Assembly: GCA_019120115.1 (NCBI GenBank)
Contig: DWVS01000156.1
Location: 1-10,103, forward strand
Source of the DNA: Eisenbergiella intestinigallinarum
GTDB taxonomy: Bacteria; Bacillota; Clostridia; Lachnospirales; Lachnospiraceae
Length of the DNA stretch: 10,103 nucleotides
Reading direction: 5' to 3'
Part shown: positions 5,869-10,103 of the stretch, piece after piece
How positions within the stretch are numbered: the first letter of the stretch is position 1
Layout of the letters: the number at the start of each line of letters is the position of its first letter
Notes under the pieces: model-generated
The model's input: only the letters and a program-made list of their open reading frames with translations
What the model was told of the DNA's origin: nothing
The model's database searches: none
Translations under genes and position numbers: made by a program

Positions 5869-6519
5869 TTGTACAGAACGTTGCTTTACACAATCCTTGG
5901 CTACCTGTCCGGCAGCCTTCTTTTTGCGAAATTTTTCAGCCGTCTTCTCGATGGGGAGGACGTTACTGCGGAAAGCCCGGACAAAAATCCCGGCGTCTAC
6001 AATGCTTTTCTCTATGGCGGGAAATTCTGCGGCATCCTGACGCTGTGCTGTGATCTGCTAAAAGGATTTTTTCCTGTTTATCTTTATTCCCGAGCACCTG
6101 ATCTGTCTCTTTTCTCCGCCGGAAATGGTCCTGCCATACCTGTCGTTTCCGGAGGCGGGCTGGCTCTGGTTCTCGCCGCGCCCGTGCTGGGACATATTTT
6201 TCCGCTCTGGCACAGATTCCGTGGAGGGAAGGGCATCACCGTGACCTTTGGCGTGCTCCTCGGCCTGCTTCCTAAAGCCGGTCCGGTGGCGGTTCTGGCC
6301 TGTGTGTTCCTCTTTTTCTCTCTGGTTGTAAAAATTACGCCCAACTGCCACCGGACGCTTTTTACCTATCTGGTCTCCGCTGTCCTCATGGTGGTGTTTT
6401 TCCCCGAAACTCCTGTTTCTGCGGGTTTCTGGATCATCACGGCGGCGGTGGCTGCAAAGCTTCTTTCCGGCTCCGAAATTCGAGAAAGATGTGAGGTAAA
6501 AGCATTGTGGAAGCACTGA
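5869..6519 (+). CDS. PlsY-like glycerol-3-phosphate acyltransferase (divergent paralogue)
   Basis: This 216-residue polytopic membrane protein is related to PlsY, which acylates glycerol-3-phosphate from acyl-phosphate at the inner membrane. Hydrophobic segments begin at about 5, 52, 95, 125, 138, 165 and 185. PlsY-type motifs are GYLSGSLLFAKFF (11-23), DKNPGVYNAF (38-47) followed by CDLLKGFFPV (61-70), and GHIFPLWHRFRGGKGITVTFG (108-128). In the second motif the usual D-I/L-R...GSGN reads D-V-T...PDKN, losing the conserved Arg and Ser, so substrate or activity may differ from true PlsY. The TTG at 5869 is preferred because AGAGGG lies 8 nt upstream. A GTG at 5860 has no such site. The stop overlaps the next gene by 13 nt, implying coupled translation. 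Family membership is secure; catalysis is inferred. Confidence 0.85.
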   Translation: MYRTLLYTILGYLSGSLLFAKFFSRLLDGEDVTAESPDKNPGVYNAFLYGGKFCGILTLCCDLLKGFFPVYLYSRAPDLSLFSAGNGPAIPVVSGGGLALVLAAPVLGHIFPLWHRFRGGKGITVTFGVLLGLLPKAGPVAVLACVFLFFSLVVKITPNCHRTLFTYLVSAVLMVVFFPETPVSAGFWIITAAVAAKLLSGSEIRERCEVKALWKH

Positions 6520-7625
6520 TTCTTTCCTGCGGCACGGGCGGCGGCCATCATTCCGCCGCGCGGGCGGTGGCAGATGAACTGAAGCGGCGGGGGCATACCG
6601 CTGTTTTCCTTGACCCCTTTACCCTTGCCGGCAGAAAAACCGCCGCGCTGGTGGGCAACAGCTACATCCGTGTGGTGCAGAATTCCCCCAGACTGTTCGG
6701 TTTTGCCTACTCCCTGGGCGAGCATTACCGCAGGCTCCCCGTCACTTCGCCGGTCTATCAGGTGAACAGCCTGCTTGCCGGGCATTTGAAACGTTATCTG
6801 GAAGAGAATCACTTCGATGTGATTTTCATGACCCATATGTATCCGGCGCATGTCCTGACAGCTCTGCGAAAGAAGGGAACCGCCCTTCCAGCCACCATTC
6901 AGATTGCCACGGACTATACCTGCATTCCTTTCCTGGAGGAAGGCATCTGCGATTATTATGTCATCCCTTCTGCGGAGCTTTCGACGGAATTTACCAGCCG
7001 GGGCATTCCTGCCGAAAAGCTTCTGCCCTTCGGCATACCGGTGAACCGGAAATTCACCCTCTCCTTCTCTCAGCAGGAAGCCAGAAAAAGGCTGGGGCTT
7101 CCGGAAAAGGGCCTCTGCTGTCTGCTTGCCGGCGGCAGCATCGGCGCCGGAAGCATTCCGCAGGCGGCCGATATTCTGCGCACTTTTCTGGCGGGCGAAG
7201 AAAACGGCACGCTCGTCATTCTCTGCGGAAAAAGACGGGGACTGTACGAAAGGCTCTGCAAAAAGTATCAGACTGACAGCCGGGTTCTGGTCCTGGAAAG
7301 CACGCCGCGCATGGCGGAGTATATGCGCGCCTGCGATATTTTTCTCACCAAGCCGGGCGGCCTTTCCTCCACGGAAGCCGCCGTTTCCGGCGTGCCGCTG
7401 ATCCTGCTCTCCCCCATTCCGGGCTGTGAGACGCACAACGCCGCCTGGTTTTCCTCCCACCGGATGGCCCTCACCGCGGAGCACCCGCAGACGGATCTGC
7501 TTTCCGCCCTCACCTCCATGCAGAATGTACACGGTCTGAAGGAGGAAATGCTCCAGGCCCAGCGGACATACATCAATCCGAATTCCACCCGGGATCTTTG
7601 CGACTTCGCAGAACGTCTGCTCTGA
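6507..7625 (+). CDS. MGDG synthase/UgtP-family (GT28) diacylglycerol glycosyltransferase
   Basis: This 372-residue GT-B enzyme is predicted to transfer a sugar from a UDP-sugar to diacylglycerol or a related lipid at the cytoplasmic face of the membrane. The N-terminal MGDG-synthase domain has SCGTGGGHHSAARAV (7-21), FMTHMYPAHVL (107-117) and IATDYTCIPF (133-142). The C-terminal nucleotide-sugar domain has LLAGGSIGAG (206-215), ILCGKRRGLYERL (238-250) and TKPGGLSSTEAAVSGVPLI (281-299). The GTG at 6507-6509 is used, with GAGGT about 9 nt upstream and overlap with the PlsY-like gene. Together the two could feed acylated glycerol into glycolipid. A role in other lipid-linked sugars cannot be excluded; the processive glucosyltransferase UgtP is the nearest well-known relative. 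It ends 17 nt from the end of hypF on the opposite strand. Confidence 0.88.
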   Translation: MEALILSCGTGGGHHSAARAVADELKRRGHTAVFLDPFTLAGRKTAALVGNSYIRVVQNSPRLFGFAYSLGEHYRRLPVTSPVYQVNSLLAGHLKRYLEENHFDVIFMTHMYPAHVLTALRKKGTALPATIQIATDYTCIPFLEEGICDYYVIPSAELSTEFTSRGIPAEKLLPFGIPVNRKFTLSFSQQEARKRLGLPEKGLCCLLAGGSIGAGSIPQAADILRTFLAGEENGTLVILCGKRRGLYERLCKKYQTDSRVLVLESTPRMAEYMRACDIFLTKPGGLSSTEAAVSGVPLILLSPIPGCETHNAAWFSSHRMALTAEHPQTDLLSALTSMQNVHGLKEEMLQAQRTYINPNSTRDLCDFAERLL

Positions 7626-7642
7626 CCGGCGCCGCCCTGCGC

Positions 7643-10033
7643 TCAATCCTGCAGGGCGATCCAGGCCTGTCCCAGACAGATGCCTCCGTCGTTGCCCGGC
7701 ACCTGCTCATTGACGTACACCGAAAAACCGTCCGCCTCCAGCAGCGCCCTGCAGCGTTCCTGCAGCAGTACATTGGCGAACACGCCGCCGCTTAAGGCAG
7801 TCTGGCGGATTCTGGTTCTCTCCCGCAGCCGCCTGCACATGGCAAGCACCATCCGGGCCAGCGCCTCATGGAAGGCCAGCGCGAGCGCCTGCGCCCGCTC
7901 CGGCTTTATTCCGCATTCCCCTTCTTCAGAAAGCTCCCGAAGCAGCGCTTCCAGAAGCGTTCTGCGGTCCGCAATCAGCCTCTTTCCTTCTTCCCGTATC
8001 GGGAAGGGAAGTTCCCTTTCCCGGCCCCCGTTCTCCGGCCTCTCTTCCCGCCGTTTTCTTTCCTTCCAGGCCGCATTTTCCAGCGCGATGGCGCATTCCC
8101 CTTCATAGCTGTTAAAATCCCGGACGCCAAGCAGAGCGCTCACCGCGTCAAAAAGCCGTCCCATACTGGAGCTTTGCTGTACGTTGATCCCGAGCTTCAG
8201 CGCTTTTCTGACCATCTCCACCTTTGGGGCGACCTTTTTGGAAAAGGAAGCATCTTTCCCTTCCGAAAGGAAGGCGAGATGGCAGGCGGCTGTCAGGGAC
8301 GCATCTTTGGAGGAAGCATCCCCGCCCGTCAGCGGTATCTCCTCCAGATGGCCGCAGCGTTGAAAGGAAGCCCCTTCACAGACCAGAAATTCCCCGCCCC
8401 AGATGTGGCCGTCCGTTCCGTATCCGGTTCCGTCAAAAACCACGGCGATGCAGCGTTCCAGCCCGTGCTCCGCCATCACGGAAGCCGCATGGGCGTGATG
8501 ATGCTGTACCTGAAGCAGAGAAAGTCCGCTTCGGGCAGCCGTCTCCTCCGCCATCCGGGTCGTCTGATAACCCGGATGCAGGTCGCAGACCAGCTTTTGC
8601 GGGCGGACGCCGAACAGCGTTTTCATCCGTTCCAGTTCTCTGCGGAAATTCTGGTATACACGGAAATTTTCCATGTCTCCCAGATACTGGCTCAGGTAGG
8701 CCCGTTCCCCCGCAGCCAGACAGAATGCCGATTTCAGGTCGCCGCCGAAGGCCAGAACCTCCTTCCGCTCCTTTTTTGCTGAAAAGACCGGTCCGCATTC
8801 CCTTTCATGCAAATAAACCGGGGAGGGCACAAAGCCCCGGCTTCTTCTGAGCATCTGCACATGTCCCGCCGTAATCCGCATCAGGGAATCATCCAGCGGC
8901 GTAACGATGCGCCTTGTGTTCCAGGCAGCGCCGTCCAGTGCATGGGAAAAACGTTCCCACAGCTCTGCCAGTTCCTCCTCCTTCGTGAAAATGGGATCGT
9001 CCGTGGCATTTGCGCTGGTCATCACCAGCGGCCCCGCTTCTTCGGTGAGAAGCTGGTGCAGGCCCGTATATGGAAGGAACGTCCCCAGATATCTGCTTTC
9101 CGCGCACAGGGACGGACAGAATGCGTCCTGCCCGCTTCTTTCCAGAAGGACGATCGGTCTGGCCGGGGAAAGCAGCAGCGCTTCCTCCTGCCGGGATACC
9201 CTGCAGAATGCCCGGATGCCATGGGTGCCGTCCAGAGACGGAAACATCACCGCAAAGGGCTTTTTCTCCCGCCCCTTTAACAGACGGAGCCGGCGTACCG
9301 TTTCCTCCCGGTCGGGCCGGCAGGCAAACTGATATCCGCCGATCCCTTTTACCGCCAGAATCCCTCCTTCCTTCAGAATGCGGACCGCTTCCGACAGGGC
9401 GGCGTCTGAGGTCAGGCCCGAAGCCATCCCTGCGCTCCCGGAAGAAAAATCCTCCCTCCCGCTCAAAATCAGCTGCGGGCCGCAGTCTCTGCAGGAAATG
9501 GTCTGGGCATGCTGCCTCCTTCCGCCCAGCTGCCGATATTCCCGGCCGCATTCCGGGCACATGGCATATTCCCGCATGGAAATGTGCTCCCTGTCATAGG
9601 GAATGGCTTCCAGGATGCTGTAACGGGGCCCGCAAGCCGTACAGCTGATGAAGGGATACCGGAAACGCTTATTTTCAGGATTTCTCAACTCCGCCAGGCA
9701 GTCTGCGCAGATGGGAAGGTCGGGCGGAATCAGCGGGAGATCCGCTCCGTTTTCCGCCTCGCTCTCCACGATCAGAAAATCCTCCGGCTCCGCACCTGCC
9801 TCTCTTTCCTTTTCCACAATCACCCGGTCCACCCGGGCGGCTGGCGGCGCACACGAACGAAGGCGATGGACCAGCTCCTCCATCGCCTCTTTCGTTCCAT
9901 ATGCTTCGATTCTCACCAAACCGCCGCTGTTGCAGACGCTTCCCCGAATGGAAAGCGTGCGGGCACACTCCGCCACAAAGGGGCGGAAACCCACGCCCTG
10001 CACCACACCGAGGACGGTGATCTGCGCCCTCAT
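7643..10033 (-). CDS. hypF: HypF, carbamoyltransferase in [NiFe]-hydrogenase maturation
   Basis: HypF converts carbamoyl phosphate and ATP to a carbamoyl-adenylate and loads the carbamoyl group on the HypE C-terminal Cys. The 796 residues have the full family order. Acylphosphatase domain: 1-90, VVQGVGFRPFV with catalytic Arg17 and Asn35. Two zinc fingers: cysteines at 109/112, 131/134, 159/162 and 181/184, the exact CX2CX18CX2C spacing repeated. YrdC-like domain: about 212-395 (KGIGGYQFACRP, MTSANATDDPI, TPLDDSLMR). Kae1-like domain: about 425-796, with HHHAHAASVMAEHG (511-524), VFDGTGYGTDGHIWGGEF (532-549) and LSGGVFAN near the end. The usual RRFHAQ is RRQHAQ here. The ATG at 10031-10033 fits the family N-terminus and overlaps the preceding stop as ATGA, so translation is coupled. 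It is separated from hypC by the plus-strand lipid pair. Confidence 0.97.
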   Translation of the reverse strand: MRAQITVLGVVQGVGFRPFVAECARTLSIRGSVCNSGGLVRIEAYGTKEAMEELVHRLRSCAPPAARVDRVIVEKEREAGAEPEDFLIVESEAENGADLPLIPPDLPICADCLAELRNPENKRFRYPFISCTACGPRYSILEAIPYDREHISMREYAMCPECGREYRQLGGRRQHAQTISCRDCGPQLILSGREDFSSGSAGMASGLTSDAALSEAVRILKEGGILAVKGIGGYQFACRPDREETVRRLRLLKGREKKPFAVMFPSLDGTHGIRAFCRVSRQEEALLLSPARPIVLLERSGQDAFCPSLCAESRYLGTFLPYTGLHQLLTEEAGPLVMTSANATDDPIFTKEEELAELWERFSHALDGAAWNTRRIVTPLDDSLMRITAGHVQMLRRSRGFVPSPVYLHERECGPVFSAKKERKEVLAFGGDLKSAFCLAAGERAYLSQYLGDMENFRVYQNFRRELERMKTLFGVRPQKLVCDLHPGYQTTRMAEETAARSGLSLLQVQHHHAHAASVMAEHGLERCIAVVFDGTGYGTDGHIWGGEFLVCEGASFQRCGHLEEIPLTGGDASSKDASLTAACHLAFLSEGKDASFSKKVAPKVEMVRKALKLGINVQQSSSMGRLFDAVSALLGVRDFNSYEGECAIALENAAWKERKRREERPENGGRERELPFPIREEGKRLIADRRTLLEALLRELSEEGECGIKPERAQALALAFHEALARMVLAMCRRLRERTRIRQTALSGGVFANVLLQERCRALLEADGFSVYVNEQVPGNDGGICLGQAWIALQD

Positions 10034-10103
10034 ACTTCCGTCTTTCCGGCAGGAACCTGCGCTTTTGTGACCGCACCGGATCCCTCCGCTTTCGCCGCCG
10101 CTT
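10030..10103 (-). CDS. C-terminal end of an unidentified gene upstream of hypF
   Basis: One frame is open from the right edge to a TGA at 10030-10032 and gives 23 residues, AAAKAEGSGAVTKAQVPAGKTEV. The TGA overlaps the hypF ATG by the four-base ATGA arrangement common in translationally coupled genes, which is the main reason to believe it. The tail is Ala/Lys-rich and low in complexity, so it names no family. In other bacteria hypA or hypB often precedes hypF, making a HypB with an extended tail possible, but this is only context. Confidence 0.5.
   Translation of the reverse strand, partial: AAAKAEGSGAVTKAQVPAGKTEV

Noticed and set aside
6366..7646. A 426-codon minus-strand ORF opposite the glycosyltransferase.
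   Set aside because: It mirrors the GT28 codons, is composed of low-information Arg/Gly/His-rich sequence, and has no family features.
7634..7657. Possible bidirectional terminator between the glycosyltransferase and hypF.
   Set aside because: The stem is only 7 bp with a 10-nt loop and no T run follows on either strand.
8889..9560. A 223-codon minus-strand ORF in another frame of hypF.
   Set aside because: It is a frame shadow of the YrdC and zinc-finger region, with no ribosome-binding site or recognisable domain.

Overview
The window looks like a chromosomal segment from a moderately GC-rich member of the Clostridia, most likely a gut Lachnospiraceae relative. This is an inference from gene content: a cytoplasmic GH28 enzyme with an N-terminal FnIII-like domain, a clostridial-type PlsY paralogue beside an MGDG-synthase-type glycosyltransferase, TTG/GTG starts with strong Shine-Dalgarno sequences, and a complete hypF/C/D/E maturation set. 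No rRNA, tRNA, CRISPR array or transposase was seen.

Layout, left to right. Positions 1-2324 (minus strand) hold a two-gene carbohydrate operon: GH28 (813-2324) followed 12 nt later by a GH2 enzyme that runs off the left edge. It has a near-consensus sigma-A promoter (2417-2444) and a 16-bp perfect palindrome just downstream of the expected start of transcription. The promoter overlaps the stop codon of a C-terminally shortened GNAT acetyltransferase gene (2441-2863). Then come hypE (2974-3960), a three-hairpin intergenic cassette (3999-4103), hypD (4132-5274) and hypC (5261-5491), all minus strand, with their own promoter and a foldable leader. A divergent promoter drives a plus-strand pair, a PlsY-like acyltransferase (5869-6519) overlapping a GT28 glycosyltransferase (6507-7625). 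The last gene converges on hypF (7643-10033, minus) with only 17 nt between stop codons. hypF starts inside the stop codon of a further upstream gene of which only the last 23 codons are visible.

How the genes work together. HypF, HypE, HypC and HypD make the Fe(CN)2CO group of [NiFe]-hydrogenases: HypF makes a carbamoyl adduct on the C-terminal Cys of HypE, HypE dehydrates it to cyanide, and HypC-HypD hold the iron and receive the ligands. The organism should therefore encode a [NiFe]-hydrogenase elsewhere. The PlsY/GT pair sits inside the hyp cluster in the opposite orientation and probably serves membrane glycolipid synthesis, unrelated to hydrogenase. The GH28/GH2 pair probably trims imported plant-type oligosaccharides in the cytoplasm.

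The most unusual object is inside hypD. About 37 extra in-frame residues, absent from E. coli HypD as recalled, are encoded by a stretch carrying two long adjacent hairpins closed by a GGGG/CCCC pair. This looks like a palindromic element that has become part of a conserved protein. A second multi-hairpin cassette of similar length lies between hypD and hypE.
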